Below are positions 1 to 10,300 of a stretch of 64,000 bases of DNA, one piece after another; the first letter of the stretch is position 1, and the number at the start of each line of letters is the position of its first letter. The DNA is from SVEL01 sp045123575 (GTDB lineage: Bacteria; Bacillota; Clostridia; Lachnospirales; Lachnospiraceae): positions 5,692 through 69,691 of the forward strand of contig JBGVKG010000039.1 of NCBI GenBank assembly GCA_045123575.1, written 5' to 3'. Under the pieces are notes generated by a model, which did not search any database, was not told where the DNA came from, and was given only the letters and a program-made list of their open reading frames with translations. The position numbers and the translations under genes were made by a program.

Positions 1-1770
1 AGAATTTCTCATAAATGTACCATCAAGTACATTTGATATAAGTACCCAGTGCTTATTCTCATAATTTGATGCACCGTACATATCTGATTTCTCAGTTAGC
101 TTTAGTTTTATGCCTACTTTTCCATAATAAGATGACGAGTGACCTCTTCCCTTATATTCCATAGTTCCTGCATATAACTCCCATGGTGCATATATCTGGC
201 TATCTCCTGTAAGTTTTATATTTCCAGTATAATATTTAGTTTTGCTAAGGCTTGAATAGCTTTTTTCAGAATCTATATACACAACCGGAATAGTACTAAC
301 GTATATAGAAAGTTCCGTTTTTCCATTTACCTTTACATATATGAAGCTCTCTAAATCATCTTCTGTAACTGTATATTCACTTGTAGTATTGCTAATAGTC
401 TTGGTTGTATTTGTTTTCTTATCAAGCTTACTCCAACTATATGTAGAGCCTTCTTTTGCATAGAGAACCTTTAGTGTTTCTCCTGGCTTAATATAATTTG
501 TATTGAAACAAATATTCTTTGATTTTCCTATAGTTACTGTTACAGTTCCTTTATCTTTGCCACATTCATAACTAAGTGTTACTTTCTCACTATACCCATC
601 TGTAGTTACAACATTAGCTAGTCCCGACTGCCCATCTATCTTTAGATTTCCCGATGAACTTGTCCATATTATAGGAGTGCCATTATACTCCGTAGCCACA
701 TAGAAATCTTCCATCATCTGATTTATAGATTGATTTCTTTTATGATTAATATATATTCTATGACCAATAGATACTTCATTATTGGTTTGCTTCAATACAG
801 GGAGTATACCTAGCCCTTGATTCCACTGTTCACTAAGCGCTACTTTCCCTGTAGATAACACACCTTTGGATAAGCTATTTCCTATTCCATTATCTTTTCT
901 GCCATCTTCTTTTGCATAATATACTCTTGTTACATCATCTGCGATGCCATTTCCATCATACATCCTAGATGTGGCAATACCATATCCACTATTATTCCCA
1001 AACGTTATAGAGCCTAGTGATATAATGCAAGACATCTTATCAATACTGTAATTATATATACAACCAACTACTCCAGAAACAGTATTTTCATCGGCATATC
1101 CATCTACACTTATCTGACCTGTCGCATAAATGTTTGTTATATCCGACTTATACTTAGGATAGTCCTCTTTTCCCCACCATACCATACCTGCGACATGTCC
1201 TGCACCATACAATTTATGACCGCTTGTCCCATTAAGCTTAATGTTTCCGTCCACAATAGCTATATTGTCTATATGCACGCCGTTGTATATTACCGCTGCA
1301 ACTAATCCTGCTGAACTACTAACAACCTTACTGCCATCTATCTTTGCACCTACAAGATTAATGTTTACTATTTTGGCTGTTTCATTCCCGTTTTTTACCA
1401 CACCAAAGAGACCATAGCCCATAATACTTTTATCAGATAAGTCTTTTATTGTACCTATGTCCGCACCCTGTATGTTTAGATTGCTTATAGTGTGGCCGGC
1501 TCCATCAAATGTTCCTGTAAATGGCCTATCTATAGTTCCTATAGGACTATGCTTTGTTCCTGCCATATCTATATTACCTGTTAGCACGTAATTTCCATCT
1601 AGTGGATAAGTTTCCAACTTTCCTATGGATTGTAATTGTTCAGGCGTACTTATAGAAATAACCTCCTCAGCCTGTACATCCATAATGTTGATACATAACA
1701 CAAGGCATACTACTGCCAAAATCCCCAGTACATATTTAATATATTTTTTTTGTATTTTTTTTAATTTCAT
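1..1770 (-). CDS. Secreted surface protein, GLUG-like repeats plus start of a CotH kinase-like domain (partial)
   Basis: This leftward gene runs off the left edge, with 590 codons visible. It starts at ATG 1770 behind the purine-rich stretch GGAAGAG. A Lys-rich N-terminus followed by VLGILAVVCLVLCI and a VQA/EE junction (about residue 35) reads as a signal peptide, so the protein should be exported. Residues about 40-300 carry GLUG-like beta segments such as FTGTFDGAGHTISNLNI. An Ig-like strand pattern follows (VTLSYECGKDKGTVTVTIG). Near the window edge, RGHSSSYYGKVGIKLKL and HWVLISNVLDGTFMRN match the opening of CotH-type domains. In spore formers CotH is a coat-protein kinase; in Lachnospiraceae similar domains sit in large surface proteins. 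The catalytic part is outside the window, so activity cannot be judged. Confidence 0.8.
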   Translation of the reverse strand, partial: MKLKKIQKKYIKYVLGILAVVCLVLCINIMDVQAEEVISISTPEQLQSIGKLETYPLDGNYVLTGNIDMAGTKHSPIGTIDRPFTGTFDGAGHTISNLNIQGADIGTIKDLSDKSIMGYGLFGVVKNGNETAKIVNINLVGAKIDGSKVVSSSAGLVAAVIYNGVHIDNIAIVDGNIKLNGTSGHKLYGAGHVAGMVWWGKEDYPKYKSDITNIYATGQISVDGYADENTVSGVVGCIYNYSIDKMSCIISLGSITFGNNSGYGIATSRMYDGNGIADDVTRVYYAKEDGRKDNGIGNSLSKGVLSTGKVALSEQWNQGLGILPVLKQTNNEVSIGHRIYINHKRNQSINQMMEDFYVATEYNGTPIIWTSSSGNLKIDGQSGLANVVTTDGYSEKVTLSYECGKDKGTVTVTIGKSKNICFNTNYIKPGETLKVLYAKEGSTYSWSKLDKKTNTTKTISNTTSEYTVTEDDLESFIYVKVNGKTELSIYVSTIPVVYIDSEKSYSSLSKTKYYTGNIKLTGDSQIYAPWELYAGTMEYKGRGHSSSYYGKVGIKLKLTEKSDMYGASNYENKHWVLISNVLDGTFMRNS

Positions 1771-1812
1771 TTTGCTCTTCCACACTCTCTATATTAGCTT
1801 ATAGTTAATTTT

Positions 1813-1841
1813 AGTATATCACTATTACCAACGATTTTCTA
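1813..1841 (-). promoter_or_regulatory. Candidate sigma-A promoter for the CotH-type gene
   Basis: Read leftward, TAGAAA (1836-1841) and TATACT (1813-1818) are 17 bases apart and lie about 45 bases upstream of ATG 1770. The -35 matches consensus at four of six positions and the -10 is good. This is inference from sequence only. Confidence 0.4.
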
Positions 1842-1857
1842 GTTATCTATACACTTT

Positions 1858-2187
1858 TCATAACTCAATCTTAAGTAAATCGTCAAAGCTTATCTTTGCC
1901 TCCACTACTTGCAATATCCTTGCTTCCTTATGAAGCCTTGATACCATACCTGTCTTCTTTATATATTCATCCTTATTGAAGTATGTGACTGTGACTATTT
2001 TACCCACTTCAAGATTTTGTATATTCCAGTCAAGCTCTGCTGCCATATCCTCTGTCAGCTCTATCTTTTCTACAACTATTTTTTCTTTCAATGCCAACGC
2101 TTCAGGAAGCCCTCGCAGTGCCGCAAATGGCATAAACTGTTTGGCTCTATTTTCAATTGACATTTTAGGCCTAATCTTACTCGCCAC
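1858..2187 (-). CDS. YolD-like protein
   Basis: 109 residues, about the usual length of the YolD-like family. The N-terminus (KMSIENRAKQFMPFAALRG) is the family signature and the C-terminal half is a short beta-rich domain (VTVTYFNKDEYIKKTG). The start at 2187 overlaps the end of the upstream polymerase gene by 11 bases, which suggests translational coupling. In Firmicutes, YolD-like genes often sit beside UmuC/UvrX-type polymerases, and a role as polymerase accessory factor has been proposed from that linkage. The biochemical function is not settled. Confidence 0.85.
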   Translation of the reverse strand: MASKIRPKMSIENRAKQFMPFAALRGLPEALALKEKIVVEKIELTEDMAAELDWNIQNLEVGKIVTVTYFNKDEYIKKTGMVSRLHKEARILQVVEAKISFDDLLKIEL

Positions 2188-3442
2188 TTTTATGCCCTCC
2201 TATTTGTCTATTACGCTCCATTGTAGTTGCAGCTTCTTGTAGATTCATTCCCTTTAGAACTGCATTTTTGCCAAATTTCTTTTTTATGTCCAATACTGCT
2301 GTCTGTATCTTTCTATTTCGCTCCAACTTATCTATATCTGCAAATAAATTATACTGATGATACGCTTCATCCATCACTCTGTTGCAAGTGATGTTCAACC
2401 TTCTAATAGGTGTATACGGGTCAACTATTTGCTCATAGAGCTTTATCACCTCAGGTATAATAACTATATCTGCATTTGTCTCCATTGGTAATGCTACTGT
2501 GCCATGAGCCGGTGCCTTATCCATAGTATTACTATAACCTATATGAAGGGTAATAGAATCCGTAATAAGATTCTTATCTAATAAGTCGAGACACAGTAAA
2601 TCTGTCATTTCCTTTACTATCAACTTGCCTTCATAAAATTCATAATCTCTCATAAGAACTTGACCACTGGATATGGAATTGTTCTTTGGCCTGTAATGCT
2701 TTATATCCGCTATAGTAGTAGTTTCTCTACCATATGCATGGTCTATCAATAGCTCAGCATCTACACCAAATATTTTATACAGAAAATCTTCGTCTGCTTC
2801 CGCTATATCCTTCATAGTTTTTATGCCATATCTCTCAAGAGTCCTTACTGTTCCTGCGCCTACTCTCCAAAAATCTGTAAGTGGTCTGTGTGACCATAAC
2901 TTTCTCCTATAGCTTTCCTCATCTAGCTCTCCTATAAAATCCTCTGCATGCTTAGCCGTTATATCTAATGCTATTTTTGCCAAATAAAGATTACTACCTA
3001 TACCGCATGTTGCTCTGACTCCCACTTCTTTATATATATCATTCATTATCTGTACGCTAAGCTCCCTTGCTGTCTTCCCATACAGAGACAAATATTCTGT
3101 CACATCCATAAACACCTCATCTATGGAATATACATGTATATCCTCTTTAGCTATATATTTAAGATATATACTATAAATCTCGGCAGCATAATCTATATAC
3201 TTTTGCATACGTGGTTCTGCCATGATATACTCCACATCCTTAGGTATCTGAAAGACTCTACACCTATTCGATATGCCTAGAGCCTTCATAGCTGGCGTTA
3301 TAGCTAAACATATAGTTTTTTCACTTCTCTCTGGGTCTGCCACAACTAGATTGGTTTTCATAGGGTCAAGACCACGTTCTACACATTCTACAGATGCGTA
3401 AAATGATTTTAAATCTATACATATATATGTTCTTTGACGCAT
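2177..3442 (-). CDS. Y-family DNA polymerase (UvrX/UmuC/DinB type)
   Basis: Translesion DNA polymerase. The palm begins TYICIDLKSFYASVE, containing the first metal-binding Asp, and YSIDEVFMDVT carries the second catalytic acidic pair. A helix-hairpin-helix/thumb region (RVGAGTVRTLERYGIKTMKDI) and a little-finger domain follow, giving about 421 residues. I prefer ATG 3442 (MRQRTYIC) over the in-frame ATG at 3469 because AAGGAAGG lies just upstream of the former and no ribosome site precedes the latter. The downstream YolD-like partner overlaps it. I looked for a LexA-type operator (CGAAC-N4-GTTCG) upstream and did not see one, so SOS control is not shown by the sequence. Confidence 0.92.
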   Translation of the reverse strand: MRQRTYICIDLKSFYASVECVERGLDPMKTNLVVADPERSEKTICLAITPAMKALGISNRCRVFQIPKDVEYIMAEPRMQKYIDYAAEIYSIYLKYIAKEDIHVYSIDEVFMDVTEYLSLYGKTARELSVQIMNDIYKEVGVRATCGIGSNLYLAKIALDITAKHAEDFIGELDEESYRRKLWSHRPLTDFWRVGAGTVRTLERYGIKTMKDIAEADEDFLYKIFGVDAELLIDHAYGRETTTIADIKHYRPKNNSISSGQVLMRDYEFYEGKLIVKEMTDLLCLDLLDKNLITDSITLHIGYSNTMDKAPAHGTVALPMETNADIVIIPEVIKLYEQIVDPYTPIRRLNITCNRVMDEAYHQYNLFADIDKLERNRKIQTAVLDIKKKFGKNAVLKGMNLQEAATTMERNRQIGGHKSGE

Positions 3443-3590
3443 AATAATCCGTTCCTTCCTTCTAGTCATAGCTATTTGCTTATAGCATACCCAAAAAATC
3501 CATACATTTAGTATATCATATTTAGCATTTTTTACCTAAATAAATAATAGTTTTCTAGACATAATATTTTGTGTAAAGGAGGTGTTTAAT

Positions 3591-3755
3591 ATGGCAAAGA
3601 ACAGCAAAAACTCTACAAACACAACAAATACTACAAACAATGCTTCTAACACAAGCAATAGCATGAATAATGCTAATAACGCTTCTAACGCTAAGAATGC
3701 AAGCAACTCTTCAAATGCTAACAATTCTAGCAAGAACGCTTCAAACTGTAGATAG
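3591..3755 (+). CDS. Asn/Ser/Ala/Thr-rich 54-residue peptide, function unknown
   Basis: An ATG at 3591 follows a strong ribosome site (AAAGGAGGTG, 7 bases away) and opens a 54-codon frame ending at TAG 3755, immediately before a strong terminator. The peptide is almost entirely Asn, Ser, Ala and Thr with a few Lys, in degenerate repeats of the type NASNxxN; it has one internal Met and ends NCR. No membrane segment or known domain is visible. The composition recalls small spore or DNA-associated peptides, but it lacks the alpha/beta SASP signature, so I assign no function. The opposite-strand frame here is Leu/Phe-rich and is a mirror of this composition. Confidence 0.7.
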   Translation: MAKNSKNSTNTTNTTNNASNTSNSMNNANNASNAKNASNSSNANNSSKNASNCR

Positions 3756-3760
3756 TCCAA

Positions 3761-3795
3761 AAAAGCTACCAGCTAATAATTTGCTGGTAGCTTTT
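3761..3795. terminator. Bidirectional intrinsic terminator
   Basis: The stem AAAGCTACCAGC / GCTGGTAGCTTT has a 9-base AT-rich loop and is flanked by an A-run on the left and a T-run on the right. It can end both the rightward Asn-rich peptide gene and the leftward hflC operon. Confidence 0.9.
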
Positions 3796-3807
3796 TACAT
3801 TAAATAA

Positions 3808-4686
3808 TTATTCCATTCCCTTAAATATCTTAGCTAATGGTGAATCCTCATCCAGGATAAGTGTCTTGTTATCTCCTACAAGTGAAAGCTTTGCTGCATC
3901 TAATGCTCTAACAAATGTATAGAACTCGCTCTTTCCTGCATCACTATATGCTGCTGATAAAGTCTGCATGTACTGTGCTTCACCTTCTGCGATAATCTGC
4001 TCAGCCTGTGCCTTAGCATTGGCTATCATAATGTCAACCTGCTTATCAGTTTCATTCTTGATAATCTGTGACTCTGCGTTACCTTCTGCTGTATACTGTG
4101 CAGCCATCTGCTCTCTCTCTGAGATCATACGCTCATATACCGCTGTCTTATTATCACTTGGAAGATCCAGATGCTTTGTCTCTACGCTTACAAGAGAGAT
4201 ACCATACTGTTCCATTGTAGAACCGATACCCTCCTTTATCGCTACACTAAGCTCTCCATCTCTGGCACTTATAACCTCAGCCTGAGACATTCCACCGATA
4301 ACCTCTTTCATAGAGTTATATACAGCCGCATTGATACGTCCCTCTGCATTTATAACTGATGCGCTAAGAGTCTTTGCGAACTTCTGTGGATTTGAAATCT
4401 CCCACAACACGTATGTGTCTGTTACCATAGTCTTCTTATCCATAGTGATAACATCACTTGCTGCCAAGTCATAGAGAAGAACCTGTCTAGGAAGCTTATC
4501 TGTCTCCTCTACGAAAGGTATCTTAAATGAAATACCCTCTTCTGTGATAACTCTGTCAATCTTTCCAAACATTCTAACGAGTGTATACTCGTTCTCATAA
4601 GTAATTACGATAGAATTAAGTCCTACGATTACTAATAAAACTGCTACAATAGCTATAACTGTTGAAAGTACATTTTTCTTATTCAT
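3808..4686 (-). CDS. hflC: HflC-like SPFH/stomatin-family membrane protein
   Basis: 292 residues. One N-terminal membrane anchor (about 8-28, VIAIVAVLLVIVGLNSIVI) is followed by an SPFH/band-7 domain (YTLVRMFGKIDRVITEEG; FKIPFVEETDKLPRQV) and a helical region rich in Glu, Ala and Gln (AESQIIKNETDKQVDIMIAN), the usual HflC layout. In proteobacteria HflK and HflC form a large cage that modulates FtsH; the role in Firmicutes is less clear. The gene overlaps hflK by 8 bases, with GGAGGT 10 bases before its ATG. Here the pair is the distal part of a five-gene operon with a VWA protein, which suggests a membrane-scaffold role tied to those partners (inference). Confidence 0.9.
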   Translation of the reverse strand: MNKKNVLSTVIAIVAVLLVIVGLNSIVITYENEYTLVRMFGKIDRVITEEGISFKIPFVEETDKLPRQVLLYDLAASDVITMDKKTMVTDTYVLWEISNPQKFAKTLSASVINAEGRINAAVYNSMKEVIGGMSQAEVISARDGELSVAIKEGIGSTMEQYGISLVSVETKHLDLPSDNKTAVYERMISEREQMAAQYTAEGNAESQIIKNETDKQVDIMIANAKAQAEQIIAEGEAQYMQTLSAAYSDAGKSEFYTFVRALDAAKLSLVGDNKTLILDEDSPLAKIFKGME

Positions 4687-5659
4687 TGTCGTCAGTACCT
4701 CCCATCTCTATTAATGAACCGATTGTTATTATCTTCTGTGTACCGCTATCTCCACTATCGATAATAACCTCAAGTGATGGAAGTATAGCTTCCATTGCCT
4801 CGTAGAACATACGCTGCTTTGTCACAGTTGGGAACTTAACATATTCTGCATACATAGCGTTGAAGAGTGCAACCTCTCCTTCTGCCTCCTTTATTCTCGC
4901 CTGCTTTGTAGCCTCAGCCTGCTGTAATATCTTATCAACTGATGCCTCTGCTGCTGGAATCTTCTCATTCTGGTACTTATTAGCGTTGTTTAATGCAGTT
5001 TCTTTACCCTGCTTAGCTGTTTCAACTGCCTTAAATGCCTCCATAACCTCTGCTGTAGGTGGCTCAGCATCCTGCATTGTAATATTTACAAGATATATAC
5101 CTAAATTTCTATCCTCGAGACGTGCTGTAAGCATTTCCTTAATAGCTGACTGAATCTCACCCTTACCTGTTGTAAGTACGCTATCTACATCAGACTGACC
5201 TATAACTGTTCTAATACAGCTCTGTGCCATATTTTTAAGGATTGCTCTTGGGTCCTCTGACGCATAAAGTGCCTCAACAGGATCGCTTACCTGATACTCA
5301 ACGAAGAAATCAACGTTAATAAAGTTGTAGTCTGATGTAATCATCAACGACTCTTCTTCTATAGAAGCATTTGTCTGCGAATCATAACCTATCGCAAAAC
5401 TCTGAATAGTTGTATCTACCTTCTCAACTTCCTGTACAAACGGAATCTTAAAATGAAGACCAGGCTCTGATACTGTCTCAGCATTACCAAAAGTAATAAG
5501 TACCGCTGCCTCATTCTCCTTTACTGAATAAAAAGCCTGACTTACAAGTATTATAGCCGCTATTACAACAGCTATGATAATGCCATACTTTTTAACTTTG
5601 CTTGGATCTACGTCTTTTATCTCAAAGTCGTAATTCCTGTTGTGATTAGTTGCGTTCAT
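4679..5659 (-). CDS. hflK: HflK-like SPFH/stomatin-family membrane protein
   Basis: 326 residues, shorter than E. coli HflK and without its Gly/Pro-rich N-terminus. A cytoplasmic N-terminus of about 25 residues precedes one membrane helix (IIIAVVIAAIILVSQAF). The SPFH domain (NEAAVLITFGNAETVSEPGL) and an Ala/Glu/Lys-rich coiled segment (ATKQARIKEAEGEVALFNAM) follow. AAAGGAGG lies 9 bases before ATG 5659. It overlaps hflC downstream (8 bases) and the small membrane protein upstream (14 bases), so the genes are probably translated together. Calling it HflK rather than HflC rests on gene order and the conserved EPPxxVxxAF-type motif (DAEPPTAEVMEAFKAV). Confidence 0.88.
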   Translation of the reverse strand: MNATNHNRNYDFEIKDVDPSKVKKYGIIIAVVIAAIILVSQAFYSVKENEAAVLITFGNAETVSEPGLHFKIPFVQEVEKVDTTIQSFAIGYDSQTNASIEEESLMITSDYNFINVDFFVEYQVSDPVEALYASEDPRAILKNMAQSCIRTVIGQSDVDSVLTTGKGEIQSAIKEMLTARLEDRNLGIYLVNITMQDAEPPTAEVMEAFKAVETAKQGKETALNNANKYQNEKIPAAEASVDKILQQAEATKQARIKEAEGEVALFNAMYAEYVKFPTVTKQRMFYEAMEAILPSLEVIIDSGDSGTQKIITIGSLIEMGGTDDNE

Positions 5660-5972
5660 AATCTGAAACCTCCTTTGTTGTTTGTGCAGCTAACTGCTGC
5701 TTCTTTTTATCTCTTCCAGCCAATATAAACAGAATAACTGTTGCTAACACCAACGCCCCCGTAACTATCGCTAGTATTACAGCCATCCAGCCAAGGCTAG
5801 AAGCTCTATCAAGCATTTCTTTTGCTTTCATGATAGACTCATTTGCCGCTTCGATAAATGCTATGCTATTGTTTGCATCAACCTGCATAAAATACATCAC
5901 CGTCGCCACTATTGCTCCCACCAAAGATGCCACCGAGAGACCTAGAAATAAAAACTTAAGCTTGTTCTTCAT
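5646..5972 (-). CDS. Small two-helix membrane protein of the VWA-SPFH operon
   Basis: 108 residues with two hydrophobic helices (about 7-29 and 62-86) separated by a roughly 30-residue loop (ANNSIAFIEAANESIMKAKE), and a charged, Lys-rich C-terminal tail expected in the cytoplasm. No recognised domain. It overlaps the gene before it by 17 bases and hflK after it by 14 bases, so it is embedded in the operon and was probably retained for a role with its neighbours. It may be an assembly partner of the HflK/HflC cage or of the preceding Ig-like protein; neither is proven. Confidence 0.8.
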   Translation of the reverse strand: MKNKLKFLFLGLSVASLVGAIVATVMYFMQVDANNSIAFIEAANESIMKAKEMLDRASSLGWMAVILAIVTGALVLATVILFILAGRDKKKQQLAAQTTKEVSDYERN

Positions 5973-7293
5973 TTTTCTTCTCCCTTCTCTTTGATGTAAC
6001 TACAAGCACTGCTATAAATACCAAGGATACTCCCAAAGTAATAATAAGCGGCTTGTAATCGTCAAATACGCTACTTACATTTTCACCAATCTGGCTAGTT
6101 TCTCTATATATTGTTATAGTCTTTCTCGCTGTTTTACCTACCTGATTGGATGCTTCTATTATAACAGTATTTTTACCAACATCAAGTGATACTTTGGACT
6201 CAAAAACACCTGACTTATCCATCTCTACCTTGTTGCCATTTACTGTTATAGTTGCTGTTTTATCACTTATCTTTCCTACCATAGTAATGGTTGATGATTT
6301 AACTGTACTTCCATGATACGCTTCAAGCATATTAATATCTGGTGTATATGCAGCCACATCTGTTGCAAAATCATATACCCACTTTACTTGGCTATCATCA
6401 GAATATTCTATAAAAAGACTCTCGTTAGTGTCTTCCATCTCTACTAAAAATGTTCCTGCGTCAGACAACGTAAGCTCTTTTTTATTATTATCTGTCTGCC
6501 ATATAAGCTTAGTTTCTCTTCCGTTGACATACTGAATATTCCATGTACGGTTAAACTGGTCATTTCCCTGTGGGAATATGAGACAGAAATCCTTCTTATC
6601 GGGATTCTTCTCTAAGTTAATCTTATCTCTCAACCCTTCAGAAAGTTTACCATCTATAGCCTGCTTCAATATAATCTCAACATTCTTGGCACCTTCCTCA
6701 AAGTCATACTCATAGAGTTTTTCATCAGCGGAGTATATAAGCTCTTCAACCTTTTTTTCTCCGTCTACCTCTATAGTAACTAACACCGCATCTGCGCTGT
6801 ATCTCATATACCTAGACCAATCGATTGTGATAGTATTAGATGTCATATTAACAGTTATATCTCTACCCTTTAGCTCCTCAGCATATGACTGTTGAGTATA
6901 TGCAAATGTCTTAGAAAATGCTGTGGCAAACTGTTCTTCTCCATCTACGGTATAACTTAAAACTATTTTAAAGCGATATTCTGAATATGTATTAATACCT
7001 GACATATCAATATTAATATCTTCATTCTGGCCTGTTCTACCACTTCCACTGGCTACTTCAGTACCATCTTTTGAGATATCAGTTACTACACTAACTGTAT
7101 ATGTATAGCTAATTTCCGTGTCTGCCTTAGCAAGCATTGTTGCATTTATCTTCTCATTTGCATTACTATTGATTACAAATGAATCAACGCTTACCACAGG
7201 AGCATCATCCTCTGGTTCTGCGCTAACCACCATAGGCAGGCAGCACATCATAGCAATCACTAATATACTTATATATTTAATTAACTTTTTCAT
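5956..7293 (-). CDS. Exported Ig/fibronectin-like protein anchored by a C-terminal membrane helix
   Basis: 445 residues. A clear signal peptide (MKKLIKYISILVIAMMCCL, cleavage near VSA/EP) is followed by about 370 residues of beta-rich extracytoplasmic sequence. Its last part (about 325-400) resembles an Ig-like or glucodextranase-B-like domain (ITMVGKISDKTATITVNGN; GKNTVIIEASNQVGKTARK). One membrane helix (LIITLGVSLVFIAVLVV) and a short Lys/Glu tail close the protein. It starts 25 bases after the VWA gene ends and overlaps the next gene. The domain type and topology suggest a surface partner of the VWA protein; the specific function is unknown. Confidence 0.8.
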   Translation of the reverse strand: MKKLIKYISILVIAMMCCLPMVVSAEPEDDAPVVSVDSFVINSNANEKINATMLAKADTEISYTYTVSVVTDISKDGTEVASGSGRTGQNEDINIDMSGINTYSEYRFKIVLSYTVDGEEQFATAFSKTFAYTQQSYAEELKGRDITVNMTSNTITIDWSRYMRYSADAVLVTIEVDGEKKVEELIYSADEKLYEYDFEEGAKNVEIILKQAIDGKLSEGLRDKINLEKNPDKKDFCLIFPQGNDQFNRTWNIQYVNGRETKLIWQTDNNKKELTLSDAGTFLVEMEDTNESLFIEYSDDSQVKWVYDFATDVAAYTPDINMLEAYHGSTVKSSTITMVGKISDKTATITVNGNKVEMDKSGVFESKVSLDVGKNTVIIEASNQVGKTARKTITIYRETSQIGENVSSVFDDYKPLIITLGVSLVFIAVLVVTSKRREKKNEEQA

Positions 7294-7318
7294 ACTGTTT
7301 ATCCTTCCTTATGGTGAT

Positions 7319-10300
7319 TTATAATTCCTCATCAACAACAACACACTTTTCGTGTATTTCTTTTTCTATAATATTTACACCAAATATATCGATATTAGCA
7401 TGTCCATCGACACTTGCAACAACCATAGCTGCTGCCTTCCACTTCTTACCTGTATGCCATATAGCTGCATATGCTTCTGTCTTAGCCACGCCATCTACAT
7501 CGAACTTTGTACCAAATATATTTATCTCTGTGTTTGCTGACACACTTCCACACACATATCCACTTACCAAGAAGTCATCTACTGTTACAGTAGCAGATAT
7601 CTTGCCTCCTACCTCTGCTCCTACTGCATCCCAGTCAAACTGTATGCCCTTGAATGAGGAGAATGTAAATCCATAGTGCTTCTTATTGCTCTTGTTATTA
7701 ATAAGCTCTGATACATAGTCTGGATAAGATATAACTCCTAGCTCCATATCTATCTGAGCTACCTTTACACAGCCTAACACATTCACTGTAGCACCTGCCG
7801 CTATATGTGGATAGTCTATACCAACACTGCCATATATATCATCAGCAGATATGAGACTTACGTCATCTCCAAGGTACTTTTTAACAAACTTTTGTACCTT
7901 ATCAGGAAGTGCACTAGTACTTACGAGCTCTACTGCACCACTAACTTTTAAATCTGCTCCTTCTTGATTGCCAAGATATTTCTGAAGCTTACTCTTTAAA
8001 GCATTTCCTGTTTTTATATCATTTACCGCCTGAGTAATATTGTAATTCTCAAGACTGGCTGTTAAATCTGTAACTGTTACAGGCACACCGTAAACTGTAA
8101 ATGTCAATTCTAATGGCAATGCTACTGATGCACTAAAATACTTATTTCCTTTTCTCTCTCCTGTGATAGATATAGTTATGCCCGCATCTCCACTTTGAAG
8201 AACTTCTGACTTGTCGCCTAATTTCTGTGGAGTATCACCTTCCTTACCAGTCGATAACACAAGTCCTAATGAGAATTGTCCATTATATGTATCATACATC
8301 AGATGGAATTTTGCTTCTCCATCAAGAGTAATGAAATCAGCCACACTAACCTCTACATCTTCACCTGCTTTTAATTCTATATCCATCTCAAAATATGTAA
8401 ATGGACCTTCCTTCATAAGCATAGCCTTTGACTTTGCATCATATTTAAGTGTAGGCATATCATCTATCTGGAAGAACTCAACGCCATTTGTTAACACCTC
8501 TGTGATAGGATTATCTTTTAATAATCCCATTGAGGATACAAGCTCTACTCTATCTGGATATATGTATGTAACACATCCCTCAAGCGATACCACTCCTAGC
8601 TCCAAAATTCCATATTTTGAGCCCTGAGACATTTCTGCCTTATAATTTGAATAATTATTGTAGTTGGCACCATCATCAAAAATCTTAACAGTTATGTTAT
8701 CAAACGCCTTTGTCTTCTTGCTATTTAAGAATAAAACCTTTTCTAATCCGCTATAATTCTCTGCGTCATGATGAACATAAGCTGGCGAATTTGTCGATAA
8801 TGTAACTGAACTATCCTTATTTACATTACCGCTTAAAGTTACCTGACCATCAAAGTACAGATAACCATTTAATATAACATTTCCAGTTAATATAGTTTGA
8901 TTATCCTTAATCTCTATATTATCTGCTTTAAAATGATATGCACCGAATATTACCTCTGAAGTATCCGGAGTACCTATAACAAGGCGGTCAACCTTATACT
9001 TTTTACCATCTATAGTTACGAATACTGAATATGTTCCTTCTGCCACACTTGGCGCAATCTGGAATGTTATACTGTCATCCTTTACTTCCTTTATCTTACA
9101 GTTAGATGTTCCCTTTGTAGATTCCAAATACACATTTGTTATCTTAGCATCCTTAAAGCCTGTACCTAATATTTTAACTTGCTGCTTTTCTGTAGATTTT
9201 TCTATCTGATTAACACTTAATCCCTTAACAGTTATACCCTTAGGCAATTCAGTAGAGAATATTACATCCTTATCCTCCTCGACGTCCTCACCCTTTAGAT
9301 AATAGTCTGCAACATCCTTAGCTGGTGTTTTCATCTTTCCATCATCTACTACTATCTCAAGTGTTCTGTTTAAGCTATCCAAATCCTCTGCTTCAAATGT
9401 AATAATATATTCATTATTAATTCTTTCATGAATAAATGTATATGTACTCTCTAGACGAGATATATCTGAACAGTACATAAACTCTCCGCCACCTGCAGCT
9501 GCAATATTTTCAAGATATTTCTGTGTAACACTACTACCTACACCTATGGTATAAATATATGTATTATTTTCCTTTGCCTTGCCACCTATAGTATTCTTTA
9601 TATCGTTATCAGACCATGGTCTATTATCTTCTCCATCGGTCATAACTATAAGAGTATTTGCTACATTTCCATCCTTGAACTGGTCTAAACATACATTGGT
9701 AGAAGTACCTATAAGAGTACCGCCCCTTGTATATATCTGGGACTCAGCAAATTGGACTAATGCATCTTTATCTTTAGAAAATCCCGACTCCATATCTATC
9801 TTATCTGAAAATAATACAATATTTACCTGCTCATTTTCATCCATAGAACGGATATATGTGATAACAGCTTCCTTAAGTAAATCTATACTGCCATCCATAC
9901 TTCCAGATACATCGCATAACAATATAACCTTAGAGCCCTCATACTGACGTTTAGTGATTGTAAAGTCCTTTATATCTATATTACAATCTGTAAGCTTTAC
10001 AATCTTTTTCTTTAATTCTACGTCACCAGAATACTGAACTGATACAGATAGCTTATCAAATTTTGATACATCTACCTTTCCTATACTTATAGTAGCTTTT
10101 GTCTCCGATACAGCTGCACCAACTGTACCTTCTACCTTAGCAGTTACTTCATTAGACACAATATCATAATGATAGCTATCCTGATATGACTTAGCCACAT
10201 CCTTTGCTATCTCTATATAGTCAAGGTCATCACCCTCTTCATAAGAGTTCTGAATAGTTCCAAGTACTGCTGCTAACTCCTTATCACTACTCTTGTCACT

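Noticed and set aside
3443..3560. SOS (LexA) operator upstream of the Y-family polymerase
   Set aside because: No CGAAC-N4-GTTCG or close relative is present in the upstream stretch.
3536..3760. Leftward 74-residue Leu/Phe-rich open frame
   Set aside because: It is the mirror of the Asn/Ser-rich peptide gene on the plus strand, has no ribosome site, and crosses the terminator flank.
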